Shown here piece by piece: positions 22,759 through 34,800 of a stretch of DNA of 64,000 nucleotides. Location: NCBI GenBank assembly GCA_963853835.1, contig OY970835.1:10593501-10657500 (forward strand), given 5' to 3'. How positions within the stretch are numbered: position 1 is the stretch's first letter; each line of letters begins with the position of its first letter. The DNA comes from Calendula officinalis (Eukaryota; Streptophyta; Magnoliopsida; Asterales; Asteraceae). The notes below the pieces were generated by a model. The model searched no databases. It was given only the letters and a program-made list of their open reading frames with translations, and was not told where the DNA came from. The translations under genes were made by a program, and so were the position numbers.

Positions 22759-23279
22759 ATGAGTTCGCAAAGCGACCACCAATATCATGCTGAAGTTAAT
22801 GAAATCTCTCCTTCTGACGATGAAATCTCCTCTTCTGGCGTTGATCCTATAGAAAAAGATCATTACTTTGCTGTAAAATAGAATGTTCAGATAAAAAATC
22901 GTAATGAAATTGTATGCATATATTTTGGTTCTTTTTTCTTTCTTTGTTTTATTTATAATGATGAAATTTTGTTTTGATGTCTTAATTTCAGACTATACCA
23001 GCAAATGTGGTGAATGATCACATGTTGTACAAGTATGGCCCGATTTATCTCTTGGAGAGAGGAGAAATCAGTGAAAGGTTCGTGATGGTTGATACCTTTC
23101 GTGATTGAAAGAGACCGATTGAGGAAAGACCCTATGGCCCGATTACCACTCATGGGGATTTTGAACAGTTCAGATTGAGGTGGGGGATCATATGGAACCA
23201 ATGGGTTTTTTTCACAATTTATCTCGATAAAATGAAGAGTTCTCGAGGCCGCCTTGTTTTGAAAGTTATTGTAATTTAA
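22759..23279 (+). pseudogene. Second B3-like gene of the CACTA element, two exons, one in-frame stop
   Basis: Exon 1 (22759-22872) starts MSSQSDHQYHAEVNEI, is Ser/Asp/Glu-rich and ends DHYFA before GTAAAA. Exon 2 starts at 22992 after TTTCAG with TIPANVVNDHML and ends VLKVIVI, stop at 23277-23279. Its core GDFEQFRLRWGIIWNQWVFF aligns with DLVDFKQKMGIRTNQHVMFT of the minus-strand gene. The intron sits at the same place in both, directly before TIPA, which shows common origin. A TGA at 23106-23108 interrupts the frame after VDTFRD, so this copy is probably dead. Unmistakable paralogy with 21401; the B3 assignment itself is less certain. Confidence 0.6.
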
Positions 23280-23932
23280 TTAGTTTCTTTGGTTTTTAAT
23301 ATTGTAACTTTTTAATTTTTCGTTGTAATGAATGCATGTTGAATATTTAATTTTAGTATTTTTTGTTAATCATCTATCTTCAAAGTCTAGAATGTCTAAC
23401 TTCAAATTATTAATCTATAATATATTAACAGATTAATATTAATATTTTAATTGAGGTCAGTGATAGGGGATGTGCTACTAGTAATTGGCAATTAATATTA
23501 ATAGTGAAATCTTTTAAACGTTTATGATGGTTTCCAAGATATAGTAGTTGGCAATTAATCATCTATCTTTAAAGTCTATCAATTTAATTTCATATCATGT
23601 AATTTATTTGTAAAACGTAATTCATTATAACGGCTAAATTTCTATTCTTAGTGCGATGTTTTGAATTTGTAAGTGCAGCTATCGTCTTTGTTAGTGTGGT
23701 TCGACCGCACCTATAATGCAATTTTGAATTCTATAATATCCAACGGCCTTTTTATTGAAATAGTTGTCTTTCTTCTTTGTTGAGATCCTATTTTCGTTCT
23801 GCTGCTCTTTTTAAGGTAATTTCATCTACTATTTTTAATTTCATGCTTTGAAGTAGACTTCGAAAAGTAAGTAGCTTCCAATTAGTTGCCAATATAGAGA
23901 AATTACATTCAAAAAGTAGAGGATACAGTAGA
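23280..23932 (+). other. Spacer between the B3-like and GRF genes of the CACTA element
   Basis: AT-rich DNA with a few TGCGG-type motifs near 23650-23710. No gene was seen. Confidence 0.5.
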
Positions 23933-24294
23933 TTATGCAAACATTGCATATCCTATGTAAACTATGCAAATCCCTATCAAATACAGTTTCATTTTCATTA
24001 GCATCAAGTCACGTTCCTTCAGCTTCATTTCAAGATTGTTCTTCGAATTTATTAACCCTGGAATGATTTCTTTGGATCTTTCAAACATAACAGGATCAAA
24101 CCACTCAAAAAACCTACATGTAGAACCGTAGAAAAAAGGATATACAATAACTTGAATTCTAAAATAGTTATAAATTAAATATCTTCAAATGGCCTTACCG
24201 TTGTTGGACATGTATAAAACCTTCGTCTAGGGTTTTTGGTTGTCCATGAAGTGCGAATCACTGCTTGTTCGCCACATGATGAACAAAAAACCAT
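23933..24294 (-). CDS. GRF zinc-finger protein gene of the CACTA element (two exons, splice acceptor unclear)
   Basis: Exon 1 (24199-24294) begins MVFCSSCGEQAVIRTSW and continues NPRRRFYTCP; it ends at a GTAAGG donor. Exon 2 reads YGSTCRFFEWFDPVMFERSK, then a short charged helix (NLEMKLKERD) and a hydrophobic C-terminus (YLIGICIVYIGYAMFA) before TAA at 23933-23935. CxxCG, RTSWT, N-P-x-R-R-F-Y-x-C and C-x-F-F-E-W are the defining marks of GRF fingers, and the finger, coiled coil, membrane tail order is known in plant GRF proteins. No AG acceptor is visible where exon 2 should begin, so splicing may be lost. It is divergent from TNP2 with about 140 bp between starts. Confidence 0.7.
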
Positions 24295-24433
24295 CTTCTA
24301 ACTAGAAAAAAATGTGTTCGGTTTTTTTAGGTTGAATTACTTGATTAATGGTTGAATATGACTTACTTATATAGCCTCCAACCATTTAAATATAATATTA
24401 ATTATTTTGTGTTGTTGTTTTATTAATTTTTAG

Positions 24434-25912
24434 ATGGAGCGTAATTATTGGATGTATCAAGCTCTACGTTCATTTGGCGATTATGTCATCGGTGTTCGAA
24501 ATTTTATTCGGTTTGCTGAATCGAATCGTGTTAAGAACGCAAGTCCTACGATTTTATGTCCTTGAAACGTTTATAAAAACTCTAAAATGTTCACAAACAC
24601 CTCTGATATAGAGCTCCATTTTTTTTCATGGTTTTCTGCATGATTACACTTGTTGGTCAAGTCATGGAGAATCACGATTTGATTGTAACACATCTTCGAG
24701 CAATGTAAATAGTAGTAGTGCATATACAACATTCAACAACACCTCATACCACGATAACGATCAATACACTTCAAATGATCGTTTGTCGATGAAAGTATTA
24801 ATGAATTGGATACTAATATGAGTTGTGACGTTGGTGAAGATGATGAATTACATTGCTTATTCGATGAAGCCGAAACACCATTATATAAAGGTTCAAAATT
24901 AATGAAACTTGATGCTGTGTTGAAGTTAATTAACTTAAAGATGAAAAAAGGATGGAGTGATACAAGTTTCACAAGCCTATTAGAGCTTTTACATCAACAG
25001 TTGCTTCTGGAAGAAAATGGATTACCAATTTCTTCATATCAAGCAAAAAAATTAATGTGTCCAATGGGATTGGAAGTGGAAAGAATACATGCATGTCCCA
25101 ATAATTGTATGTTGTTTCGGAACAAGTTCATAAATAAACATAATTGTCATTTATGTGGTGCATCGAGGTATAAACGGAAAAAGATACGGATGAAGTTGAA
25201 GATGATGTGACAAAGAATGGACCACCGGCTAAAATGTTGTGGTATCTTCCTATTATACCAAGATTGAAAAGGTTATATTCAAACGAGAAAGAAGCAAAGT
25301 TACTTTGTTGGCATTCAGAATGTCGTTGTTGATTTAGGTAACATGAGTAGTCATCATAGTACGTGGCCAGTTCTCTTATACATTTACAATCTCCCACCAT
25401 GGTTATGCATGAAACGAAAATACATTATGATGTCGTTGTTGATTCAGGGTCCAAAACAACCGCGTAATTATATTGATGTTTATTTATCTCCTTTGATTAA
25501 TGACTTAAAATCTCTTTGCAATGATGGTGTAGATGTATACGAGGCTTATAGAAAAGAACAATTTAAATTGCGGGCCATGGTTTTTTGTACTATCAATGAC
25601 TTTCCAGCATACGGTAACTTGTCAGGATACAAAACGAAGGGTAAGAAATCTTGTCCTGTTTGTGAAGACGAGACAAGCACGGTGTGGTTATGAAATTTTA
25701 AAAAAAAACTATATACATGGGACATCGAAGATTCCTTACCAAGAGCCACCCCTTTAGGAAGAAGACTATTGAGTTTGACAGAACTGTCGAGGTCAGGACA
25801 GTGAAGAAACGATTTGATACAGTTTCACGAGTTGAAAATATTAATGTTGTGTTGGGTAAGAGATTACGTATTGATAATGATGCCATCTGGAAAAAGAAGT
25901 CCATCTTTTTTC
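24434..25912 (+). pseudogene. TNP2 transposase (Transposase_21 family), broken and truncated
   Basis: The start ATG 24434 opens the transposase-associated domain (MERNYWMYQALRSFGDY, then FIRFAES and, after frame changes, GFLHDYTCWSSHGE near 24620-24670). The next open part, about 24806-25210, has ISSYQAKKLMCPMGLEVERI and HACPNNCMLFR. The catalytic-region part at 25340-25690 has GPKQPRNYIDVYLSPLINDL, then FCTINDFPAYGNLSGYKTKG and CPVCEDET. The HRRFL...HPFR segment follows at 25717. Frameshifts separate all parts. The frame is cut at about 25912 by the minus-strand Copia fragment, and the C-terminal half is absent from the window. Confidence 0.88.
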
Positions 25913-27169
25913 AATTAAACAATAATCTTTGTTCAAACTCTATGATAGATTATAACCTTAATAAATTTATTTAAACTTTTTAATTCAAACCTTATAGACA
26001 AAAGAAAACTTTGTCTAGATTTCTAGGTTTAAAGAACTAGTTTTAATAAATCTACTAAAACAATAATTAAACCTATTAAACATGAACTTGTTTAATTATC
26101 TAGGTTTTAGATTATTATTTCAATTAATCATCTAAACCAATTAAACTAAAATAGTTTAATGTTCTTGGTCCTAGGGTTCTTTAGGGTTTCGAATAATCTT
26201 AAGCCTAAGAATCTTTTTCACCAATTAAACTTAACTACTTTAACATACTTGGTGTCCAAGATTCCTCCAAGATTTTGAAAATCTAAAGGATTAGGAAAGA
26301 ATCCTTTTGACCAATTAAACTTAACTAGTTTAACATACTTGGTCCTAGGATTCTTCCAAAATCTCGAAACTTGTAGGGCAAAAATCCTTTTAATCAATTA
26401 AACTAGACTAGTTTAATGTTCTTGATCCTAGGGTTCTTTTCTACATATTTCGAGAATTCTAGGGTTAGAATCATTTTGACCAATTAAATCAAACTTGTTT
26501 AATATTCTTGGTCATAGGGTTCTTAACCATTCTCGAAAATTAAGAAGAAAGAAAAAAGAAATTGGAACAAAAAAAACTTTTGAAATTAAACAAACAAAAA
26601 AAAATTTGTTATTCTTGTTTAGATTTCTAAACCAACGCTCTGATATCACTGAAGGGTTTCATTGTAACTAATTGACCACTTGGGTCAACCTCCTAGTATG
26701 CTTGGTTCGAACCATACTGTCAAGAACATGAACTTGTTATTGCCGGTTAAACCAACTAGCTAGTTTAATCCCTAAAAGCAGAACTGAGATTAAACTTAAT
26801 CCTTAAACCATAAAGGAGTGGGGATGATGGAAATCTAGACAAGATTAACATACTGACCTAATACTCGAACACACACAAGAGTGTTCTTGGTCGAATAGGG
26901 AGAAGAAGAATGAGAGATCTTCCAATCAATACCTTAGTTGCTCAAGATAGATCCAACAGTGATAAACACAACGAGAAGCCCTCTAGATAAGCTCTTGAAA
27001 TGAAACATATTCGACAAACTCGAAGAACACGAAGCACACGAAGAACACAAACTTGTGTTCTTCCCTCTTGCATGTATTCGCCCGAATAGGGGGTTGGGAG
27101 GGAGGCTAGGGTTTTTCAAGTGAGGATCAAGGAATAATGGAACCCTAAGCCTTCTATTTATAATAGAAG

Positions 27170-28297
27170 TGAAGGGTTTCATAACACTGATTGACCACTT
27201 GGGTCAACCTCCTAGTATGCTTGGTTCGACCATACTGACAAGAACATGACTCTTGTCGGTTTAACCAACTAGCTGATTTAATCCCTAAAGCGGAACTGAG
27301 TTAAAACCTAATCCTTAAACCCTAAAGGATTGCGATCTTAGAAATCTAGATTAGAGTAACAAGGAAGAAACCTTGTACGAAAACCTCGAACACACACACA
27401 TACTTGTGTGTAATTCGACAAACACGAAGAACCCTAGGGTTCTTGGGTTCGAATTCGGCCAAGAGGGGAGAAGGGAGAAAAGGTTTTCTCAAAACATACC
27501 TCAATCTTGCTTAAGTTAGTCCACTAGTGATGAACACGATGAGAAACCTTCTAGTTGGTTGATGCAATGATCTCCGATCTTTAAGACTTGAAGAGTACGA
27601 AGAACGAACGAAGAACACGAAGAACTCAAAGCTTGTGTTCTTGTGTTGGGATTCGGCCGAAACCAAGGGAGAGAGGGGAGGGAATTTCGTGTGGGGTTCT
27701 GAGGTTTTTGGGGTTACCCTAAGCCTCTTATTTATAGATAAATAAGTTGCGCTTAAAACCCTCTAGTTTAATTAAGATCTATTCTTTAATTAAACTTTCC
27801 TTTTTACGTTTCCTTCCCTTACAGTTTATTGTTCTTTTATTATTGCACTTAACTATTAAATGTCTAGTATTATACACTTAATACATTTCATGTATATATA
27901 AATATATATACGAAATATATACTTTGTATTAATACTTTTAATAATTAATTATATAATAACTTTTATATAATTTATACAATAATATTATCCAATTATCATA
28001 TGATTTAATTACTTTAAATCATATTATGAATAATCTATAATTAATACATTGTATATTTACTCAACTAGTAAATGTACAAATATTTGTATTAATTAGTTAG
28101 ATAAACTAATCTAGTAATAAGTTGAACTTAACTTAATACTTAACTTGATTCATAAATGACTATTATGAATCAATTATCTTCCAAGTATCATTACATATCT
28201 TACTCGAATAACATGCACTCACCGGTGTGACCCTTAAGTGTTTCGTAGGCATGGATGTATCATCATAGGTTGACTAACTGTGCACATAAATCTGTCA
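27170..28297 (-). mobile_element. Complete Copia solo LTR nested in an LTR of the same family
   Basis: It starts TGAAGGGTTTC and ends ATAAATCTGTCA, 1128 bp. AGAAG flanks both sides (27165-27169 and 28298-28302). The host LTR is cut just beside its TATA-like motif. Confidence 0.85.
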
Positions 28298-28302
28298 AGA
28301 AG

Positions 28303-28849
28303 GACTTTCACTTAGGTCCCTTCTAGTTTAATTAAGTTTAATACTTAATTAAACTTTCCTATCTTTCATTTCTAACACTTATAGTTTAACTAGTTATATC
28401 ATTGTCTCTTAAATATTAAATGTCTAGTATTATACACTTTATATATTTCGGTATTTGTACATACGAAATATATACTTGTATTTTATACTTTTAATAAGTA
28501 ATTATATAATGAACTTTATATAATTTAGACAATAATATTATCCAAACACCATATGATTTAATTACTTTAAATCATATTATGGATAATCTATAATTAACAC
28601 ATTGTAAATTTACTCAACTAGTAAATGTACAAATACTTGTATTAATTAGTTAGATAAACTAATCTATTAATAAGTTGAACTTAACTTAAAACTTAAATGA
28701 TTCATAAATGACTGTTATGAATCATTCCTCTTCTAAGTATCATTACATATCTTACTCGTATTATATGCACTCACCGGTGTGACCCTTGAGTGTCCTATAG
28801 ACATGGACGTGACATCATAGGTTGACTAACTGTTCACATAAATCCTTCA
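28303..28849 (-). repeat. Partial Copia LTR copy between two AGAAG sites
   Basis: The segment matches only the upstream (U3) half of the LTR and ends AAATCCTTCA at 28849. It is followed by another AGAAG (28850-28854) and then by the U3 of the next LTR copy (GGACTTTC, continued at 36512). Three U3 copies therefore start from the same AGAAG position, from serial insertion at one site or from recombination between stacked LTRs. Confidence 0.75.
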
Positions 28850-28861
28850 AGAAGGACTTTC

Positions 28862-29166
28862 TGAAAAGCACAATAACACTGATTCAATCCATTTAGTGAG
28901 GTTAGATGATGATTTTGGTGATAAAAGTGAAGAATGAGATTAGGGCTTTTAGAGAGAGAAAGTAGAGAGATGGTAGAGAGAACAATTGCTGGAAATGAAG
29001 ATTTGATTAATGGCAAAAGTTAAAGAATTGAACCTTACATCTTGGTATTTATACCATGGCTCAATTCTTGGTTAGTTAGGACCATTTTGGTAATAAAAAC
29101 TAACCTATATACAATGTTACACTTTAGCCCCTAGACTAACTATTACAACATATTTAATACCTAACA
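28862..29166 (-). repeat. 3' LTR of the TR-GAG element
   Basis: 305 bp, the same length as the 5' LTR and apparently one base different. Near identity of the two LTRs indicates recent insertion. Confidence 0.92.
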
Positions 29167-29249
29167 ATCTCCCCCTTTGTAATAGTAGACTAGGTTGCAT
29201 ATCTTTGAAGACTTCTGTGATTGTAAGGCTGGAGCTGAGAATTGAACCG

Positions 29250-31250
29250 TTGAGCAGTTATGTTGATAAAACAGCATCAGCCTTTGATCATCAGTGACAG
29301 ATATACTTTTAATCGGCTTTTCAACCAATATAAAGTATTCCAGAAGACTTCATGCAAATCGACTGAATGTAGACCCATAGATAGAGCAGTTAGCAGCGGA
29401 AGTCCTTTCTTGAAGTTGTGGAGTTTGTCGATTTGCTGCAGATCCTTGGTTCCTGATGTTTGTTGAAGTTGAAGCAGTGCGGAATGTTGATATGTTGTGG
29501 ATTTTTCTGACCGTTGTTGATAATGTTGGAGTACGGTCATAAAATCCCTTATCTAATGTGTTGACTGTTGTTGATAAGATTGAAATACAGTCATCAGATC
29601 TTCTATCAGACATAGTGACCGTTGTTGATAAGAATGGAGTACGGTCGTCTGATCTTCGCACAAGAATGTATCAGGGTAACCCAGGATCACATAGATTGCC
29701 TGTTAGCACAACAGTTACAGAAACCGTGTGACCTACGTTCAGTGTTGGCTTTGATGTTAGCACTGGTAGGATTTCCATTCAATCATCGTGGAATACCAAT
29801 ATTTTTGGTATCACTATGAATGTTCCGGCAATATCTCAAAGATATGCTTGGTAGAGTGCCTTTGTCCTAGAGAAATTTAATTCGGTTCTAGACTCTATAC
29901 GTGGACAAACGAAGGCGAGGACTGGAGGTGGGTCCTCTTTTTCAATATCAACAATCTCCAAATGAGATGTCGATAGTGGATGTGGTTATCTCCGTGATTT
30001 TGAAACAAGTACTTTTTGTACTTGAGTGGTCAGTGGGGGTTGTGCATTGCATCACTGGGTCCATGATGTCTTAATCAGAAAGCAACATATGCAATCCGAT
30101 ATATATGAGGTTACCCGGTCATTTGTTCGGTTTAGGGAGGGTTTTTCCGTTTTCTTTTAACCCTTTCACACACGCTCCTCACTCAACTCACTTTTTCATT
30201 TTTCAACCACACCCTCGTTTTTATTTTTTTTTACCATGTGATAAGCTGATTTGCACCCCATACTTCATACCCCCTCTCAATTTTTACCTCAGCGCACCCC
30301 AATCAAGATCCCATGATTCTTGATTCTGCTCACCTAGACCTAGGGACCCTCACTTTTAAGTTCCTATATTGTCGGTGGCTCCGGGGAAGATCATGCTGGG
30401 TTTAGCAGATCATAGGAGTAATTTGAGAGTGGACTATTACGCTCATGTGCATTTTAATCAGCTTTCAAGATGTTGCATTTTAGTTCACATGGATTTTTTT
30501 TTCATCGGAATTTTATGTGTTTCCGGTATAAGTTGTTGCCTGAATGATTTTGAAGTTTAAGGCACAGCAACTTGTTCTTTTAAGGTAACACCGGACTCAC
30601 ATAGAGTATCCGTTAGCACACGGTATGGATCTGTAGTCGTTTGCACAACCGTTGATTCAAATGTGTGACCTGCGTTTAGAGTTGGCTTGATTTTAGCTCT
30701 AGCAGGATTTCCACTCGATCCTCGTGAAACATCAGATTGTGATGCCACTACAAGTGTTCCGATGGATTCACTGAGATCCATTTTTGTAGTGCAAGTGTCC
30801 TATATTGGAAGGTTCTTGAGGGTGAGAACTAGACACACTGTGCATACAAATGAGGCGTAACCCGGGGCAGGAGGTTATATTTTCAATACCGATAAACTCC
30901 AAATGAGTAGTCAGTAGATTATGTGCTACGTCCCCTTATGAAATGAAACAAATTCCTGTTGGGAGGAATTTGAGTGGTTGGTGGTGGCGTGCATTTGCTT
31001 TACTGGGCCAGTAAAGTCTAGTGAAACATTCAACGAATGAATGATCACCTATTTAATTGGTTGCCCGGTTTGTTTTCGGTTTGGATGCACTCAAAGGTGT
31101 GTTTTCTTTGATTTATCATGTTTTCACATCACCTTGCACTCACCTATTACTATACCCTAGACCTAAACCCTCACATTTACCAGTTGGCTGAAATATTTCC
31201 CTGGGAAGGTGTGGCCGGATCTGGCAAACCATGGGAAGGTATGTCTTTTG
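29250..31250 (-). repeat. 3' untranslated region of the TR-GAG element with the two-unit duplication and 54-bp repeats
   Basis: This stretch is homologous in reverse to 5230-7150. It contains the frame 30557-30781 (MDLSESIGTLVVASQSDVS), matching MDLRESIGTLVVASQYDVS at 5654. The three 54-bp units with GACCGTTGTTGATAA lie near 29505-29665. No known protein was recognised. Confidence 0.7.
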
Positions 31251-31312
31251 AAGTAGTGAGTAACGAGAATTAAAAGAATTTGTAATAAACAGATGCAATC
31301 TTTACTAGAGAA

Positions 31313-31615
31313 CTAGTAAAGAGATCGTTTACGGATATTACAACGACTTATAATTAGCGTTACAAACATAAAACTTTTTATTTGGGTAATTTGTTTTTGG
31401 TTTTCTGAATTTTCTCCCCCTAGAAATAATAATTCTCCCCCTAGAATTAATATTTCTCCCCCTCGACAAAACAAAGATATTGAAAAGTTGTCAGTTGTAG
31501 AAACGTACCTTATACATCGTCGGAGGGTTGAAGGAGAGGTTTTGAGGTTAAGCTTGATTGAGATTTGTGGTTTCCTATAAGAGCGGGTCCTGAATCTGTT
31601 TTGATCAGAAGCCAT
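31313..31615 (-). CDS. Small open frame downstream of gag (MASDQNRFRTR...)
   Basis: The frame begins at ATG 31615 with MASDQNRFRTRSYRK and contains PSTLRRCIRYV, as does the frame at 4817 in the smaller relative. After this block the frame runs through the AGGGGGAGA motifs (ILILGGELLFLGGEN), which looks like translated non-coding DNA. A splice donor, AAGGTACGT, directly follows the CIR codons. The likely coding part is therefore only the first 35 or so codons, perhaps one exon of a spliced gene in the position of the Sirevirus env-like frame. Function unknown. Confidence 0.35.
   Translation of the reverse strand: MASDQNRFRTRSYRKPQISIKLNLKTSPSTLRRCIRYVSTTDNFSISLFCRGGEILILGGELLFLGGENSENQKQITQIKSFMFVTLIISRCNIRKRSLY
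31412..31466 (-). repeat. Triple polypurine motif of the TR-GAG element
   Basis: Three TAGGGGGAGA/CGAGGGGGAGA copies on the minus strand (TCTCCCCCT on plus), matching 4966-5023 in the smaller element. Confidence 0.8.
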
Positions 31616-31863
31616 TTTTTTTTTTTCGTTGAGGACCGGGTTTCAAGTTGAAGTACTTGAAAGCCATTCTGTTGAAGCGCGGGTCATACACTGAAGTGTG
31701 TATAAACCATTGTGGAACATGTGAAGTGCCTCCCAGCATTTGAACGTTAATGCCTTTCTGGTAATTCTACATAAAACAATTAAAACATGTTTGGTACCCA
31801 ATTATGTATGGGTCCTATACGATTAGTGACAGATGTTTTATGTAAAATTGTTTTAAGATCAAT

Positions 31864-34800
31864 TTAGAGCTTTGGAGAACAGCAAGGAGGCAGTTCAGAG
31901 GTTGTGGATTTGACGACCCATTTTAAAGATTTCTCAGAGGATTGGATAATCCAACGAGATTTTTCATTTTTGATCCAAGTGTATTTTACAAATGTTGAAG
32001 ATTTGGTCGCTGTGTTGTTGTCGCTATTTGAGGAACCTGAAGACTTTGGCTTAGGTGCGGAAGATCCTCGAGAAACTTTGCGACGAGAAGACGAGTGTTT
32101 ATCAGAGATTGATGGGGTTTTGGAAGAACTCTTCGTCTGTTTGGAAACTGGGGATGATGAAATCTTTTGATTTGATTTTGCTGGTTTAGTGACGTATGAT
32201 TTGCATTGATATGGATAACACGTTTTGCATGTGTTTATAAGTTTACCAGATTTATGATATACTATGTTCTTATGAATACTGCAAGGTGCATCAAGTCTTA
32301 CAAAAAAACGTTTATCAGTCTGAGTTATGTGTTTCTTTGTAATTTTATCAAAAAATCTTTTTGTTCCAGATTTGTCAGTTTTAACATATACATCACCAAA
32401 ATCAGGAGAGTATCGGACGGGACGATAAACAGTTGAATCATAATCAGTTCTAAAAGCCGTTAAACGAGTTTTCACACAGTTAGAGTTATTACATTTCTTT
32501 TGAACAGAAAAAGAAGAAACGACAGACGGATGAGGACTAGACTTCTTAAGTAGGTTGGGCTTCTTAAGCATACTAGGTCCAGTCTGAATTGACTTCTTGG
32601 ACTGCTTGGCTCTTGTGACTCCATTGGGCTTCTTGACCTTCTCACTCTGAGACTCTAATTTACTATTGGAAGCATTTAAGACTGGTGAATTAGAGTTTCT
32701 CCTCAAGATGATTGGAACTGGATTAACTGGTGCCGGTCCTAATACAGAGGATTTAGAATTTTGAGAAACAGGTTTGTTCGTTTTAGGTTTTAATTCTAAA
32801 ATGGTGTCCTCTAAATTATGTATTTTGTTTTGAAGATTTGCCTTTTCTTTATCAAAAGCTTTTTGTGTTTCATCAATTTCAGATTCTAATTGTACAATTT
32901 TCTTTTCTAAAATTAATGGAGGAACATAAAGCTTTGGTTCAATTGTTTGTTTTAAAACTTCATTTTCAGAGATGGAAAATTCTTCTGGAGTGACAATCGG
33001 GAAGTACTCATTGTTTTCAAATTTTGCTTTATTCTTTTCATATGTATAGTTCAATTCAGAATAGTTAAAGCTAATTTGAGCGTGTTCCTTCTTTTCTCTG
33101 TTGAACTTCTCGATTTCTGCTTCTTCGTCCGGCATATGAAGAAAGCTTTGCCAGATTCCCAAGTTCATGTAATCATAGTTGTATAATGTTGGGAGAACAT
33201 CAGCAGCTTTCTCCAGAACACGAGGATTATCTGCTCCAAGTCCAGCTTTTGATTTGAAAGATCTGAACTCTTTTGGTTGGTTTAATTTTATCGTTTGTTC
33301 AGTATGACCAGCTTTCACAATCGTCTGCTCCAGTTTCGAGATGTGTTCTTCAGCATTTTCTTTTCTGACAGTAAGACTGTGGATGGTTGCTGATTTGTCA
33401 TCGATTTCCTTGTTAAAATTGTTTGTGATGCTTGTGATTTGTTCATTTAGTTTTTGAATTTCGTTATCAGCTGCCTTCAACTTATCTTGGTAATCCTTCA
33501 TCTTGATGTCAGCAGACTTCATCCATGTTTGCTCTCGACTGAGTTGGATAGCTAAGTCACTTATCAGCTGCTTGGAGTCGTCTTTGTCATTTGATACCGT
33601 CTTCATCATTTTTAGGTTTGATATTTCAAGATTTTTTGTATTAATTATGTGATTTAGACGATTTACTTCACTGGTGTGAGCAGCATGAAATGTTGACAAC
33701 TGTTGCTGTAACTCTTGTGTTTTTTGATTTGAATTATTAATTTGATTTACTTGAGGAACAAGAGTTTCAAGTTGGCGACGGAAGGTTAAATTTTCATCTT
33801 TTAATTTTTGGATTTGTGTATTTGATGCATTCGTTGTATTTATTTGTGTTTGTAGATCATTTTGTAACTCAGTAATTTGAAATTGAAAAGCTGATTTTGA
33901 TGTAGACAACTGATTTTGTAAGTCCTTGTTTACTTGAGTTATTTGAAGAGAAACTTGACTTAATTCACTCAAATCATTTAAGAGTTGATCTTTTTCAGAT
34001 TCCAAATCAGTTATTTGTTTTGTCAAGTGTGATTTCTCATAAATTTTAGTAAAGAGTTTTTCATTAAACAAGGAATTTTCTGATTCATCAGTGTCTGAAT
34101 CAGTTAATAAAGGGTCAGAGGAAGAAGGGTGTACCTCATTTTCATCATTCTCAGGAATGCCCAGTGCAGCTCTGAGTTCGTTAGATCTCGCCATTAGTGC
34201 CAGGCTTGCTGTGCATTCCTCTTCCTCTTGATCATCAGAGTCCTCCAACCACTGTAGATCCTCAGCCAGTAGAACTTTCCCATTTTCAACTTGTTTGGCC
34301 ATGAGCATTTTCCGTTTAAAGTATTCTGAGTCCTTCACCTTTGGCTTCTGGCATTCTTTGGCAAAATGGCCAGTCAGACCACAGTTGTAACATTTCTTAG
34401 GTGGCTCGGTGGAGGAGGATGAGGATTTGTTGTTCGGGGTTTGAGAAGAGGAATTGAATTTGAAATTTGAGGATGATCTAAGATTGTTATTGGTTGGTTT
34501 CTTATAGTACTTTTTGTTATAGGTGGAAATGAGAGCCAAGGCTTGACGAACAGAGTCGATTTCATCTTGTGTCCCCGCTGGGATCAGAGTTTCTGGTTCT
34601 TCATGTACCACCTCTTTTGTTTGTGCTGCAACCATTGCTTCGTTGATACCTTTGTTAAGAGCCAGATTTTGTTTGGTCAACATTGCCAAGGTGTCTGTCA
34701 TATCTTGCCTGTTTTTGACGATTCCTTTCACCATTGGCTCGTTTTGATGTAGGTACTCATATAGTTCATGAATATCTATGGAGCTCAAATCTTTGTGCTG

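Noticed and set aside
28834..29016. 60-residue frame in the TR-GAG LTR, also at 36117-36356
   Set aside because: It lies in the promoter/leader of the LTR, is identical in both LTRs only because they are young, and has no protein features.
31904..32170. 88-residue plus-strand frame
   Set aside because: Antisense shadow of the gag C-terminus; the same applies to 32206-32436, 34543-34752 and 34778-34969.
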